Shown here in pieces: positions 48,559 to 58,436 of a DNA stretch of 64,000 nucleotides. A program made the translations under genes and the position numbers. The stretch's first letter is position 1; every line of letters begins with the position of its first letter. Location: NCBI RefSeq assembly GCF_029946515.1, contig NZ_JARZHH010000002.1, positions 248,001 to 312,000 on the forward strand, read 5' to 3'. The stretch comes from Polyangium sp. 6x1 (GTDB lineage Bacteria; Myxococcota_A; Polyangia; Polyangiales; Polyangiaceae). The notes beneath the pieces were generated by a model. That model worked only from the letters and a program-made list of their open reading frames with translations, did not search any database and was not told the origin of the DNA.

Positions 48559-51500
48559 GTGGTCCCTCGCTGGACGAGTATCGAACGCGGCTGCGCGAGG
48601 CGTTGGGAGTCATCAAGCAGCTTCAATCGGAGCTCCAGCAGGTCGATCAGACGAAATCGGAGCCCATTGCGATCGTAGGGATGGCCTGCCGCTTGCCAGG
48701 CGGCATCGGGGATCCGGACGCCTTGTGGAGGGCGCTCCGGGAGGGCGTCGATGTCGTTCGAGAGATCGAACGGTGGCCGGAGGACGCGATCCCCGGCGCG
48801 AAGCAGGGCGTGCGCTGGGCGGGGCTGCTCGACGACATCGAGACGTTCGACCCGGGTTTTTTCGGGATCTCGCCGCGTGAAGCGGAGCGCCTGGATCCTC
48901 AGCAACGCCTCCTGCTCGAGGTCGCCTGGGAGGCGCTGGAGGACGCGGGGCAGCGCCCCGACCGCCTCCTCGGCAGCCGCACGGGCGTTTTCATCGGGCT
49001 GACGACGCTCGATTACCAGGAGCGCGTCAAGGCCCTCGGCGCCGGCGCCGTGGACGCCTATTGCCTCACGGGGAACCTCTCGTGCACGGCCGCCGGAAGG
49101 CTCTCCTTCGTGCTTGGCCTCCAGGGCCCGTGCATTTCGACGGACACGGCGTGCTCGTCGTCCCTCGTCTCGGTGCACCTCGCGTGCCATAGCCTCCGGA
49201 CGGGGGAGAGTGATCTCGCGATTGCAGGCGGCGTCAACGTCATTTTATCGCCTTCCGTGATGGCCATGCTCGCCGAGACGCGGGCGCTCTCGCCGGACGG
49301 TCGATGCAAGACGTTCGACGCTTCGGCGAACGGGTACGTCCGCAGTGAGGGCTGTGGAATCTTGGTCCTCAAGCGCCTCTCGGACGCGCAGAGGGACGGC
49401 GATCGCATCTGGGCGCTGATCCGTGGGTCCGCGGTGAACCAGGATGGTCGTTCGACCGGGCTCACGACCCCGAACGTGCTCGCGCAGGAAGCCGTGCTCA
49501 CGCAGGCGCTCGCGAATGCGCGCGTATTGCCCGAGGAGATCGGGTATGTCGAGGCGCACGGGACGGGGACGTCGCTCGGCGATCCGATCGAGATGGACGC
49601 GCTCGCGAAGGTGTTCGGACGCCCGACCGGAGGCGGGGCGCCGCTCGTCGTCGGTGCGCTCAAGACGAACCTCGGGCACCTCGAAGCGACGGCGGGCGTG
49701 GCGGGTCTCATCAAGACGACCCTGATCCTGAACCACGGCGTCATCCCGAGGAACAATCATTTTCGCACGCTCAATCCGAGGATCGTCCTGGATCGGACGA
49801 GGATTACCGTCGCGGCCGAGGACCGCGTGTGGCCACGTGGAAATGTGCCCCGCCGCGGCGGCGTGAGCTCGTTCGGGATCAGTGGAACGAACGCGCACGT
49901 GATCCTGGAGGAGCCGCCCGTCGAGGAGGCGAGGGCAGCCGGGAGGGAGGCGTCCGCATACCTGCTCCCGCTGTCGGCGAAGAGCCGAGAGGGCCTTGTT
50001 GCAATGGCGCGTTCGTATGGGGAATGGTTGACCCAAACGAACGATGTCTCGCTGGCCGACATGGTGTACACGGCGAGCGTGCGTCGAACGCACCACGCGC
50101 ATCGGCTGTCGGTGGTGGGCGGGACGCGTGAGGAGCTCGGAAAGCGTCTATCCTCGTATGCGCGAGGCGAGGCGCCGGCGGGCGTGGTGCAAGGTCGTAC
50201 GTCGGCGGAGGGTCGACCGAAGGTCGTCTTCGTGTTTCCGGGCCAGGGCTCGCAATGGCTCGGGATGGGGCGAACGCTGTGGGAGGAGGAGCGAGCGTTC
50301 GGCGCCGCGCTGAAGGAATGTGATGCGGCGATCCGCGAGGAGGCGGGCTTCTCGGTGGTGGAGGAGCTGTTCGCCGAGGAGGGGCGGTCTCGACTCGCGG
50401 AGATCGACGTGGTGCAGCCGGTGCTGTTCGCGATCGAGGTGGCGCTGGCGGCGTTGTGGCGCGCGTGGGGCGTGGAGCCCGATTGCGTGGTGGGCCATAG
50501 CATGGGCGAGGTGGCGGCGGCGCACGTGGCAGGCGTGTTGACGCTCGGGGACGCGGCGAAGGTGATCTGCCGGCGGAGTCGGCTGCTTCGTAGAATCAGC
50601 GGGAAGGGGGCGATGGGGCTCGTCGAGCTACCGATGCCGGAGGCCGAAGCGGCGATCGCCGGCTACGAGCGCGTGCTCGGAGTCGCGGTGAGCAATGGGC
50701 CGAGGTCGACGGTGTTATCGGGGGATCCCGGCGCGCTGGAGGAGGTGCTGGGAGCGCTGGAGAAGCGAGGGGTGTTTTGCCGGCGCGTGAAGGTGGACGT
50801 GGCGTCGCACAGCCCGCAGGTGGAGCCCTTGCGCGAGGAGTTGCTGGCGGCATTGCGGGACGTGCGGCCCGGGGAAGCGCGCACGGCGATGCGGTCGACG
50901 GTGACGGAGGGCGCGCTGAAGGGGGGTGAAGCGACGGCATCGTACTGGTGGGACAACCTGCGGGAGCCGGTACGATTCTCGCAGGTGGCGCGCGCGCTGA
51001 TGAACGAGGGGCACGCGTTGTTCGTGGAGATGAGCCCGCACCCGATTCTGCTGCCGTCGGTCGAGGAGAACCTCGAGGAGGCGAAGGTGGAGGGTGCAGC
51101 GATTGCGTCGTTGCGACGGCATGCGAAGGAGGTCGAAAGCATGCTGGAGGCGCTGGGGGCGCTGCACGCGCGCGGGTATCCGGTCGACTTCACGAAACGG
51201 TTTCCGGACGGAGGCCGGGTGGTCGCGCTGCCCCGGTATGCGTGGCAGCGGGAGCGGTTCTGGGTCGAGACGCCTTCGAGCCCACGAGCCGTTCGTGGAC
51301 AAGGGGTTCATGCATTGCTCGGCGCGGGGATCGTACCGGCGTCACAACCCGAGATGCATCTCTGGGAGCAATGGATCAGTACGGACGCGCTCCCCTACCT
51401 CGCGGACCATGAAGTGCAGGGCGAGGTCGTCTTCCCGGGGGCCGGTTATGTCGAGATGGCCCTCGCGGCCGCGGCTTCCGTCTATGGCGAGGGCGCGGCC

Positions 51501-54500
51501 CGGATCGACGCGCTCGAGTTCGAGCGAATGCTCGCGCTGCCCCGAGGCGGGGAGCGGCTCGTGCAGGTGTCCGTCGTCGAGGAGGGCGGGGGCCGCGCGA
51601 CGCTTTCGGTGTCGAGCAGGCCGGAAGGTTCGAAGGAATGGGTGCGGCACGCCAAAGGGGGGCTTCGCGTGGAGGCGGCTCCGGCACAGGCGCCGGCAAT
51701 GGATTCCCTCGACGACGTGGAAAAGCGTTGCCCGGAGGTCGTGGAGAAGGCGACGCATTACCGGCAAATGGAGGCGCGGAGCCTGTCGTATGGCGAAAGC
51801 TTCCAGGGGGTGCAGCGGCTGCGGATCGGCAAAGACGAGGTCGTGGCGCGCGTGCAATTGCCGGAGGCGGCGGGCGCGAACGTGGGGGATTACCTCGTAC
51901 ACCCCGCGCTCCTCGATGCGTGTTTTCAGGCGGCGGGCCCGTCGCTTCGTTCCTTGATGGGAGAAGGGACGTTCGTCCCTGTCGAGGTGTCTTCCGTCCG
52001 CGTGTACGAGCGGCCCGGGCGTGAGGTATGGGTGCACGGCCGGGTCGTGAGGGAGCCGGGGCAGGTCGATCCGGTGCTATCGCTCGTGATCCGCAATGGA
52101 GCGGGGCGAGCTGTTGTCGAGGTCGGCGCGCTGCGATTGCAGCGGCTCGTCGAGGCGGACAACCCCTCGCAAGACCCGTTTGCCGATTGTGTCTTCGAGC
52201 TGTCCTGGCAGAGGAAGGACGCCGTCGAGGGGGTCGAGCCGCCCGCCGGCGCGTGGCTCGTCTTCGCCGATGGCCACGGCTTCGGCGCGACCCTGGCCGA
52301 GCGGCTCCGTGCGCGAGGGGACACGTGCGTGGAGGTGAGGGCCGGGGAGGGATACGCGCGGACGTCGGAGCGGCAGTATTCCCTGGATCCCCAGAACCTC
52401 GCGCAATGGCAGAGGCTCCTCGGCGAGGCGTTAGGCAAGAGCGCCTGCCGAGGCGTGATTCATTGTGCGTCGCTCGACGGCGCGAGGTTTGGCGAGACGA
52501 CCGAGGCGACGCTGGAGGCGGACCTGCGGCGCGGCGCATCGAGCTTGTTGCGGCTCGCGCAGGCGATCCTTCGCCAGGGTTGGCGAGACATACCGCGGCT
52601 CCACGTCCTCACGCGCGCCGCGCAGGCCGCGGGGACGGGGACGGGCTCGCTGTCCTTCGCGCAATCCGCGGTGTGGGGGCTTGGTCGTGTCATCGCGATG
52701 GAGCAGCCGGACCTCGGGTGCGCGCGAATCGATTTGCCGCCCGAGGCGCTCGCGAACGAAGTGGACCTCGTGATGCGCGAGCTTTTCGCGGGTGGTGACG
52801 AGGATCAGGTGGCGCTGCGGCCGGAAGGCAGATACGTGGCGCGCCTCGTCCGAGGACGCCTGGGGAACGAGGCTTCCGAAAAGCAGGAGCCTGCGGCCGG
52901 GCGTCCCTACCGCCTGGAGAGCCGCGAGCCTGGTGTGCTCGACCGGCTCTGCCTGAGGCCCATGGATCGCAGACCGCCGGGCCCTGGGGAGGTCGAAATC
53001 GAGGTCGAGGCGGCGGGCCTGAATTTTCTCGATGTCCTGCTGGCCCTCGGCGCGCTCCCGGATGACGTCGCCGGGAATCGCGAGCGAGGTCCCCGGCTGG
53101 GTGTGGAGTGCGCCGGGCGGATCGTGGCGCTCGGCGACGGGGTCCTCGATCTCGCCCTCGGGCAAGAGGTGATCGCGCTGTCGTCGTCGGCCATGGCGAC
53201 GCATGTGACGGCAAAGCGGCTCCTCGTCGCGCCGAAGCCGGCTTCTCTCGGCTGGGAAGAGGCCGCGGCAATGCCGGTCGTCGCCTTGACGGCCTATTAT
53301 TCACTCGCCCATGTCGCTCGCCTCCGGAAGGGGGAGCGCGTGCTGATCCACGCGGGCGCGGGCGGGGTCGGAATGGCCGCGATTCAATGGGCGCGGCACG
53401 TCGGCGCGGAGATCTTCGCGACGGCCGGGAGCGAGCCGAAGCGGGCGCTCTTGAGGGCCATGGGCGTCCACCACGTCATGGATTCACGCTCGCTGTCGTT
53501 CGTCGCGGATGTCGAGCGAATCACGAAGGGCGAAGGGGTGGATGTCGTCCTGAACTCGCTCTCGGGCGAATTCATCCAGGCGAGCCTCGGGCTGTTGCGA
53601 GATCACGGCCGATTCGTGGAGATCGGAAAGCGCGATTATTACGAAAATCGCCCGCTCGGGTCGAGGCCCTTCCTGAAGAACCTCTCCTTCTCGCTCGTCG
53701 ATCTGCGGGGAATGATGTTCAATCGCCCGGAGGTGGTGGCGTCGTTGCTGGAGGAGCTCGCGCCCCTGCTCGCGTCGGGCGTCGTGGGACGCATTCCGTT
53801 CCAGGCTTTTCCCGCCTCCAAGGCCGCGGATGCATTCGCGTGGATGGCGCAAGGGAAGCATACCGGCAAGCTCGTGCTTTCGATGCGCGACCCCGACGCG
53901 CGGCTCTCCGTCCCGGTGCGCCGGGGCGGAGCGGCGCCGCGATCCGATGGGACGTACCTCATCACGGGTGGCCTCGGAGGCCTGGGCTCGTCCCTCGCGG
54001 AATGGCTCGTGGAGCGGGGAGCCAGGCACGTCGCCCTCATGGGCCGCGGAGCGCCGAGCGAGGCGGCACGAAGAGCGATCGAGAAGATGCAGGAGGCAGG
54101 CGCGGACGTGCGTGTCCTCCGCGGCGACGTGTCGCGCCGCGCGGACGTCGACGCCGCAATCGCAGAGATCGAGCGTGAAATGCGTCCGATTCGAGGTGTG
54201 GTGCACGCCGCGGCGGTGCTCGACGACCGCACCGTCGTCGAGATGACGGAAGAGCAATTCTGGAATCCGTGCGCGCCCAAGGTGTTCGGCGGGTGGAACC
54301 TGCACGAGGCGACCCGTGGGCGGGATCTCGATTTCTTCGTGGCGTACTCGGCGGCGGCAGGCCTGCTCGGTTCGCCGGGGCAGGCGAATTACGCGGCGGC
54401 GAACACGGCGCTCGATGGGCTGTGTCAGGCGCGCGCGGCGGAAGGTTTGCCCGGGACGAGCATTCAATGGGGGCCTTTCGCGGAGGTGGGGCTCGCGGCG

Positions 54501-55157
54501 GCGGAGGCGATCCGGGGCAAACGAATCGCGTCACGCGGAACCGAGAGCTTCAAGCCCGCGGAGGGGAACGAGCTCTTCGGTCGGGTGCTCGGGCGCCCGC
54601 GGCCCGAGGTGGCGCTGATGCGCCTCCACGTGCGGCAATGGGTGGAGTTTTATCCCCAGATGGCAGGGGCCCCGTTTCTCTCGGAGCTCACGGAGGGAAA
54701 TGGTACGAGCGCCGTCCGAGGGGGAAAGGAGGGCATGTTCCGCGACGTGGTGCTGGCAGCGGCGCCGCACGCGCGGGCAGGTCTATTGGAGGCCCATCTG
54801 GCCGAGCAACTCGGCCGTGTGCTGCGGCTGGATCCCGGGCGGATCGACAAGCGCGCGCCCTTCACGAGCCTCGGAATGGATTCCCTGCTCAGCCTGGAGC
54901 TGCGCAATCGCCTCGAAGCGAGCCTGGGGCTGAAGCTGTCGGCCGCGCTTTTGTTCACCCACGCGACGACGGTCGCGCTCGCGGTCCATCTCCTCGATCG
55001 CCTCGTCCCGCCCGTGGCGCCGACGGGCGAGGGCGCGGCTGCGCAGGTCTCGGGCGAGGCGAGGGACGAAGGGCCCGCCGAGGATACGCCCCTCGACGAT
55101 AGCGATGAATCGGCGCTCCTCGACAAACTCGAATCCCTGGAGGAGTACCTGCGATGA
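48555..55157 (+). CDS. Type I modular PKS: KS-AT-DH-ER-KR-ACP (module 3)
   Basis: 2,200 residues from a GTG in a GTGA overlap, preceded by AAGGAG. An N-terminal docking-like helix precedes KS at about 48651-49900 ([18 protein letters not shown]). AT at about 50210-51260 has EIDVVQ, GHSMGE and VASHS, predicting methylmalonyl-CoA. DH (about 51300-52160) has an intact HEVQGEVVFP and [13 protein letters not shown] structural part precedes ER (about 52900-53890; HAGAGGVGMAAIQ), where the GLNFLDV Phe replaces the Tyr seen in module 1 and points to the other methyl configuration. KR (about 53940-54670) has LDD, Lys, Tyr and Asn, but the catalytic Ser position is Ala (YSAAAG, codon 54351). ACP: GMDSLL. 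The AT block is nearly identical to that of the next gene. Confidence 0.92.
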   Translation: MSGPSLDEYRTRLREALGVIKQLQSELQQVDQTKSEPIAIVGMACRLPGGIGDPDALWRALREGVDVVREIERWPEDAIPGAKQGVRWAGLLDDIETFDPGFFGISPREAERLDPQQRLLLEVAWEALEDAGQRPDRLLGSRTGVFIGLTTLDYQERVKALGAGAVDAYCLTGNLSCTAAGRLSFVLGLQGPCISTDTACSSSLVSVHLACHSLRTGESDLAIAGGVNVILSPSVMAMLAETRALSPDGRCKTFDASANGYVRSEGCGILVLKRLSDAQRDGDRIWALIRGSAVNQDGRSTGLTTPNVLAQEAVLTQALANARVLPEEIGYVEAHGTGTSLGDPIEMDALAKVFGRPTGGGAPLVVGALKTNLGHLEATAGVAGLIKTTLILNHGVIPRNNHFRTLNPRIVLDRTRITVAAEDRVWPRGNVPRRGGVSSFGISGTNAHVILEEPPVEEARAAGREASAYLLPLSAKSREGLVAMARSYGEWLTQTNDVSLADMVYTASVRRTHHAHRLSVVGGTREELGKRLSSYARGEAPAGVVQGRTSAEGRPKVVFVFPGQGSQWLGMGRTLWEEERAFGAALKECDAAIREEAGFSVVEELFAEEGRSRLAEIDVVQPVLFAIEVALAALWRAWGVEPDCVVGHSMGEVAAAHVAGVLTLGDAAKVICRRSRLLRRISGKGAMGLVELPMPEAEAAIAGYERVLGVAVSNGPRSTVLSGDPGALEEVLGALEKRGVFCRRVKVDVASHSPQVEPLREELLAALRDVRPGEARTAMRSTVTEGALKGGEATASYWWDNLREPVRFSQVARALMNEGHALFVEMSPHPILLPSVEENLEEAKVEGAAIASLRRHAKEVESMLEALGALHARGYPVDFTKRFPDGGRVVALPRYAWQRERFWVETPSSPRAVRGQGVHALLGAGIVPASQPEMHLWEQWISTDALPYLADHEVQGEVVFPGAGYVEMALAAAASVYGEGAARIDALEFERMLALPRGGERLVQVSVVEEGGGRATLSVSSRPEGSKEWVRHAKGGLRVEAAPAQAPAMDSLDDVEKRCPEVVEKATHYRQMEARSLSYGESFQGVQRLRIGKDEVVARVQLPEAAGANVGDYLVHPALLDACFQAAGPSLRSLMGEGTFVPVEVSSVRVYERPGREVWVHGRVVREPGQVDPVLSLVIRNGAGRAVVEVGALRLQRLVEADNPSQDPFADCVFELSWQRKDAVEGVEPPAGAWLVFADGHGFGATLAERLRARGDTCVEVRAGEGYARTSERQYSLDPQNLAQWQRLLGEALGKSACRGVIHCASLDGARFGETTEATLEADLRRGASSLLRLAQAILRQGWRDIPRLHVLTRAAQAAGTGTGSLSFAQSAVWGLGRVIAMEQPDLGCARIDLPPEALANEVDLVMRELFAGGDEDQVALRPEGRYVARLVRGRLGNEASEKQEPAAGRPYRLESREPGVLDRLCLRPMDRRPPGPGEVEIEVEAAGLNFLDVLLALGALPDDVAGNRERGPRLGVECAGRIVALGDGVLDLALGQEVIALSSSAMATHVTAKRLLVAPKPASLGWEEAAAMPVVALTAYYSLAHVARLRKGERVLIHAGAGGVGMAAIQWARHVGAEIFATAGSEPKRALLRAMGVHHVMDSRSLSFVADVERITKGEGVDVVLNSLSGEFIQASLGLLRDHGRFVEIGKRDYYENRPLGSRPFLKNLSFSLVDLRGMMFNRPEVVASLLEELAPLLASGVVGRIPFQAFPASKAADAFAWMAQGKHTGKLVLSMRDPDARLSVPVRRGGAAPRSDGTYLITGGLGGLGSSLAEWLVERGARHVALMGRGAPSEAARRAIEKMQEAGADVRVLRGDVSRRADVDAAIAEIEREMRPIRGVVHAAAVLDDRTVVEMTEEQFWNPCAPKVFGGWNLHEATRGRDLDFFVAYSAAAGLLGSPGQANYAAANTALDGLCQARAAEGLPGTSIQWGPFAEVGLAAAEAIRGKRIASRGTESFKPAEGNELFGRVLGRPRPEVALMRLHVRQWVEFYPQMAGAPFLSELTEGNGTSAVRGGKEGMFRDVVLAAAPHARAGLLEAHLAEQLGRVLRLDPGRIDKRAPFTSLGMDSLLSLELRNRLEASLGLKLSAALLFTHATTVALAVHLLDRLVPPVAPTGEGAAAQVSGEARDEGPAEDTPLDDSDESALLDKLESLEEYLR
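49845..51280 (+). repeat. AT-domain direct repeat, copy 1 (third PKS gene)
   Basis: A 1,436-bp block running from the last KS residues (RRGGVSSFGISGTNAHVI) through the KS-AT linker and the AT to the post-AT motif YAWQRERFWVE. The second copy is at 56480-57915, exactly 6,635 bp downstream. By eye I count about 18 mismatches, close to 99 percent identity, with a sharp drop in similarity at both ends. Confidence 0.9.
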
Positions 55158-58100
55158 GCAACGGAGCCGGCTCGGAGGATCCCGCGCGTCGAGACCCGGC
55201 GCGAAGCGAGGCGACTCCTCTCCAGCGGGCGATCGCCGCGCTCGAGAAGATGAAGGCCCGCCTCGACGCGATGGAGCGCGCGGCGAACGAGCCCATCGCC
55301 ATTGTGGGAATGGGGTGCCGCTTTCCCGGCGGAGGCGACGGGCCCGAGGCGTTCTGGGAGGCGCTTGGCAAGGGAGTCGACGCCGTCCGCGAGATCCCGG
55401 CCGATCGCTGGCCGAGCGACGCGATCCCCGGGGAGCGACCGGAGGCGCGCTGGGCTGCATTGCTCGACGACGTCGCGGGTTTCGACGCGGCGTTCTTCGG
55501 AATCGCGCCGCGCGAGGCGGAGAGCCTGGACCCGCAGCAGCGCTTGTTGCTGGAGGTGTCGTGGGAAGCGCTGGAGGACGCCGGGCAACGTCCGGATCTG
55601 CTGCTCGGCAGCCGCACCGGGGTCTTCATCGGTCAGTGCAGCAATGATTATCAGCAGCTCGTGCTCGACGCGCGCGCTGGCGCATACGATGCGTATTGCG
55701 CCACGGGGAACATGCTGAGCACGTCGGCGGGGCGGATCTCGTTTTTCCACGGCTTTCAGGGGCCGGCCTTGACGATCGACACGGCGTGCTCCTCGTCTCT
55801 CGTGGCGATCGCGCAGGCGAGCCAGAGCCTGCGCGCGAGGGAGAGCGATCTCGCGCTGGCCGGGGGCGTGAGCGTGATCTTGTCGCCGCGCATCATGGCC
55901 ATGGCCGTCGAGACGCAAGCGCTCTCGCCGGATGGCCGCTGCAGGACGCTGGACGCCCGGGCGAATGGCTTCGTTCGAGGCGAGGGCTGCGGGCTCGTCG
56001 TGCTGAAGCGGCTCTCGGATGCATTGCGCGACGGGGACCGAATTCGCGGGTTGATCCGCGGCTTCGCGGTGAACCAGGACGGCCGCTCGACCGGCTTGAC
56101 GGCGCCGAACGTGCTCTCGCAGCAGGCGATGTTGCGGCAGGCGCTGGAGCGAGGCCGTTTGTCGCCCGCGGATGTTGGGTACGTCGAGATGCATGGGACG
56201 GGGACGTCGCTCGGGGATCCCATCGAGGCGGAGGCGCTGCGAGAGGTATTCGGCGAGCCGAGGGCCAATGCGTCCCCGTGCGTGCTGGGGGCGGTGAAGA
56301 CGAATATCGGACACCTGGAGGGGGCAGCCGGCGTGGCGGGCCTCATCAAGGTCGCGCTATCGATGGAGCACGGGCAGATCCCGATGAACCTGCATTTCCG
56401 GAGGTTGAACCCGCGGATCTCGTTCGACGGCACGCCGCTCGTCGTTCCGACGGCGCCCGTCACGTGGCCGCGTGGAGCCGTGCCCCGCCGCGGCGGCGTG
56501 AGCTCGTTCGGGATCAGTGGAACGAACGCGCACGTGATCGTGGAAGAGGCGCCCGTCGAGGAGGCGAGGGCAGCCGGGAGGGAGGCGTCCGCATTCCTGC
56601 TCCCGCTGTCGGCGAAGAGCCGAGAGGGCCTTGTTGCAATGGCGCGTTCGTATGGGGAATGGTTGACCCAAACGAACGATGTCTCGCTGGCCGACATGGT
56701 GTACACGGCGAGCGTGCGTCGAACGCACCACGCGCATCGGCTGTCGGTGGTGGGCGGGACGCGTGAGGAGCTCGGAAAGCGTCTTTCCTCGTATGCGCGA
56801 GGCGAGGCGCCGGCGGGCGTGGTGCAAGGTCGTACGTCGGCGGAGGGTCGACCGAAGGTTGTTTTCGTGTTTCCGGGCCAGGGCTCGCAATGGCTCGGGA
56901 TGGGGCGAACGCTGTGGGAGGAGGAGCGAGCGTTCGGCGCCGCGCTGAAGGAATGTGATGCGGTGATCCGCGAGGAGGCGGGCTTCTCGGTGGTGGAGGA
57001 GCTGTTCGCCGAGGAGGGGCGGTCTCGGCTCGCGGAGATCGACGTGGTGCAGCCGGTGCTGTTCGCGATCGAGGTGGCGCTGGCGGCGTTGTGGCGCGCG
57101 TGGGGCGTGGAGCCCGATTGCGTGGTGGGCCATAGCATGGGCGAGGTGGCGGCGGCGCACGTGGCAGGCGTGTTGACGCTCGGGGACGCGGCGAAGGTGA
57201 TCTGCCGGCGGAGTCGGCTGCTTCGTAGAATCAGCGGGAAGGGGGCGATGGGGCTCGTCGAGCTACCGATGCCGGAGGCCGAAGCGGCGATCGCCGGGTA
57301 CGAGCGCCTGCTCGGAGTCGCGGTGAGCAATGGGCCGAGGTCGACGGTGTTATCGGGGGATCCCGGCGCGCTGGAGGAGGTGCTGGGAGCGCTGGAGAAG
57401 CGAGGGGTGTTTTGCCGGCGCGTGAAGGTGGACGTGGCGTCGCACAGCCCGCAGGTGGAGCCCTTGCGCGAGGAATTGCTGGCGGCATTGCGGGACGTGC
57501 GGCCCGGGGAAGCGCGCACGGCGATGCGGTCGACGGTGACGGAGGGCGCGCTGAAGGGTGGCGAAGCGACGGCATCGTACTGGTGGGACAACCTGCGGGA
57601 GCCGGTACGATTCTCGCAGGTGGCGCGCGCGCTGATGAACGAGGGGCACGCGCTGTTCGTGGAGATGAGCCCGCACCCGATTCTGCTGCCGTCGGTCGAG
57701 GAGAACCTCGAGGAGGCGAAGGTGGAGGGTGCAGCGATTGCGTCGTTGCGACGGCATGCGAAGGAGGTGGAGAGCATGCTGGAGGCGCTGGGGGCGCTGC
57801 ACGCGCGCGGGTATCCGGTCGACTTCACGAAACGGTTTCCGGACGGAGGCCGGGTGGTCGCGCTGCCCCGGTATGCGTGGCAGCGGGAGCGGTTCTGGGT
57901 CGAGGCGCCTTCGAGGCGCGCGCAGGTCTTTCAGGCGCCCCTTGGCGCGGCGATCGAGCCCTCGCCTGCGGAAGGGCAGGCCCACGAGGCGAGCGCCAAG
58001 CCTGACCTCGTTGCGACATTGCTCTCGGCGCCGCCGATGGAGCGAGAGCGCCTGCTCGAGGAGCACGTCGTCGAGCAAATGGGCAGGGTCCTGCGGATCG

Positions 58101-58426
58101 AAGCCACACGAATCGATACCTCCGCGGCCTTTTCGAGCGTGGGGATGGACTCGCTCATGGCGCTCGAGCTGCGCAGGCGGCTCGAGGCGAGCCTCGGGGT
58201 CAAGCTCTCGGCGACGCTCGCCTTCGCCTACCCCACGCCGGCGAAGCTCGTCGAGTATCTGCTTGAACGGCTCGAAGCCGCGGGCGTCGAGCAAAACGCG
58301 GTGGAGCCGGTCGTGGGCGAAATGCGAGCGGAGCCGGTCGCGGGCGCGGAGGAGCCGGAGGCGAGCGACGACATCGAGGCAAAACTCGAAGCCAAGCTCG
58401 CGGCGTTGCAAGGGCTTCTCGATTGA
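55154..58426 (+). CDS. Type I modular PKS: KS-AT-ACP (module 4), no thioesterase
   Basis: 1,090 residues, ATG in an ATGA overlap with the previous gene. N-terminal docking-like helix (LQRAIAALEKMKARLDAMER). KS about 55286-56550: [18 protein letters not shown] and KTNIGHLEGAAG are intact. AT about 56850-57890: EIDVVQ, GHSMGE and VASHS, predicting methylmalonyl-CoA; this block is an almost exact copy of the AT in module 3. ACP about 58040-58260: GMDSLM, Ser codon 58151. There are no reductive domains, so the beta-keto group should remain. The C-terminus (DDIEAKLEAKLAALQGLLD) is a charged helix that looks like a docking segment rather than a release domain. The stop is 10 bp from the convergent PKS gene. 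Confidence 0.92.
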   Translation: MSNGAGSEDPARRDPARSEATPLQRAIAALEKMKARLDAMERAANEPIAIVGMGCRFPGGGDGPEAFWEALGKGVDAVREIPADRWPSDAIPGERPEARWAALLDDVAGFDAAFFGIAPREAESLDPQQRLLLEVSWEALEDAGQRPDLLLGSRTGVFIGQCSNDYQQLVLDARAGAYDAYCATGNMLSTSAGRISFFHGFQGPALTIDTACSSSLVAIAQASQSLRARESDLALAGGVSVILSPRIMAMAVETQALSPDGRCRTLDARANGFVRGEGCGLVVLKRLSDALRDGDRIRGLIRGFAVNQDGRSTGLTAPNVLSQQAMLRQALERGRLSPADVGYVEMHGTGTSLGDPIEAEALREVFGEPRANASPCVLGAVKTNIGHLEGAAGVAGLIKVALSMEHGQIPMNLHFRRLNPRISFDGTPLVVPTAPVTWPRGAVPRRGGVSSFGISGTNAHVIVEEAPVEEARAAGREASAFLLPLSAKSREGLVAMARSYGEWLTQTNDVSLADMVYTASVRRTHHAHRLSVVGGTREELGKRLSSYARGEAPAGVVQGRTSAEGRPKVVFVFPGQGSQWLGMGRTLWEEERAFGAALKECDAVIREEAGFSVVEELFAEEGRSRLAEIDVVQPVLFAIEVALAALWRAWGVEPDCVVGHSMGEVAAAHVAGVLTLGDAAKVICRRSRLLRRISGKGAMGLVELPMPEAEAAIAGYERLLGVAVSNGPRSTVLSGDPGALEEVLGALEKRGVFCRRVKVDVASHSPQVEPLREELLAALRDVRPGEARTAMRSTVTEGALKGGEATASYWWDNLREPVRFSQVARALMNEGHALFVEMSPHPILLPSVEENLEEAKVEGAAIASLRRHAKEVESMLEALGALHARGYPVDFTKRFPDGGRVVALPRYAWQRERFWVEAPSRRAQVFQAPLGAAIEPSPAEGQAHEASAKPDLVATLLSAPPMERERLLEEHVVEQMGRVLRIEATRIDTSAAFSSVGMDSLMALELRRRLEASLGVKLSATLAFAYPTPAKLVEYLLERLEAAGVEQNAVEPVVGEMRAEPVAGAEEPEASDDIEAKLEAKLAALQGLLD
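56480..57915 (+). repeat. AT-domain direct repeat, copy 2 (fourth PKS gene)
   Basis: Second copy of the 1,436-bp block at 49845-51280. It covers the same span from the KS end to the post-AT linker. Flanking DNA diverges at once: copy 1 continues into DH, copy 2 into the ACP linker. Confidence 0.9.
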
Positions 58427-58436
58427 GCAGCAGCCT

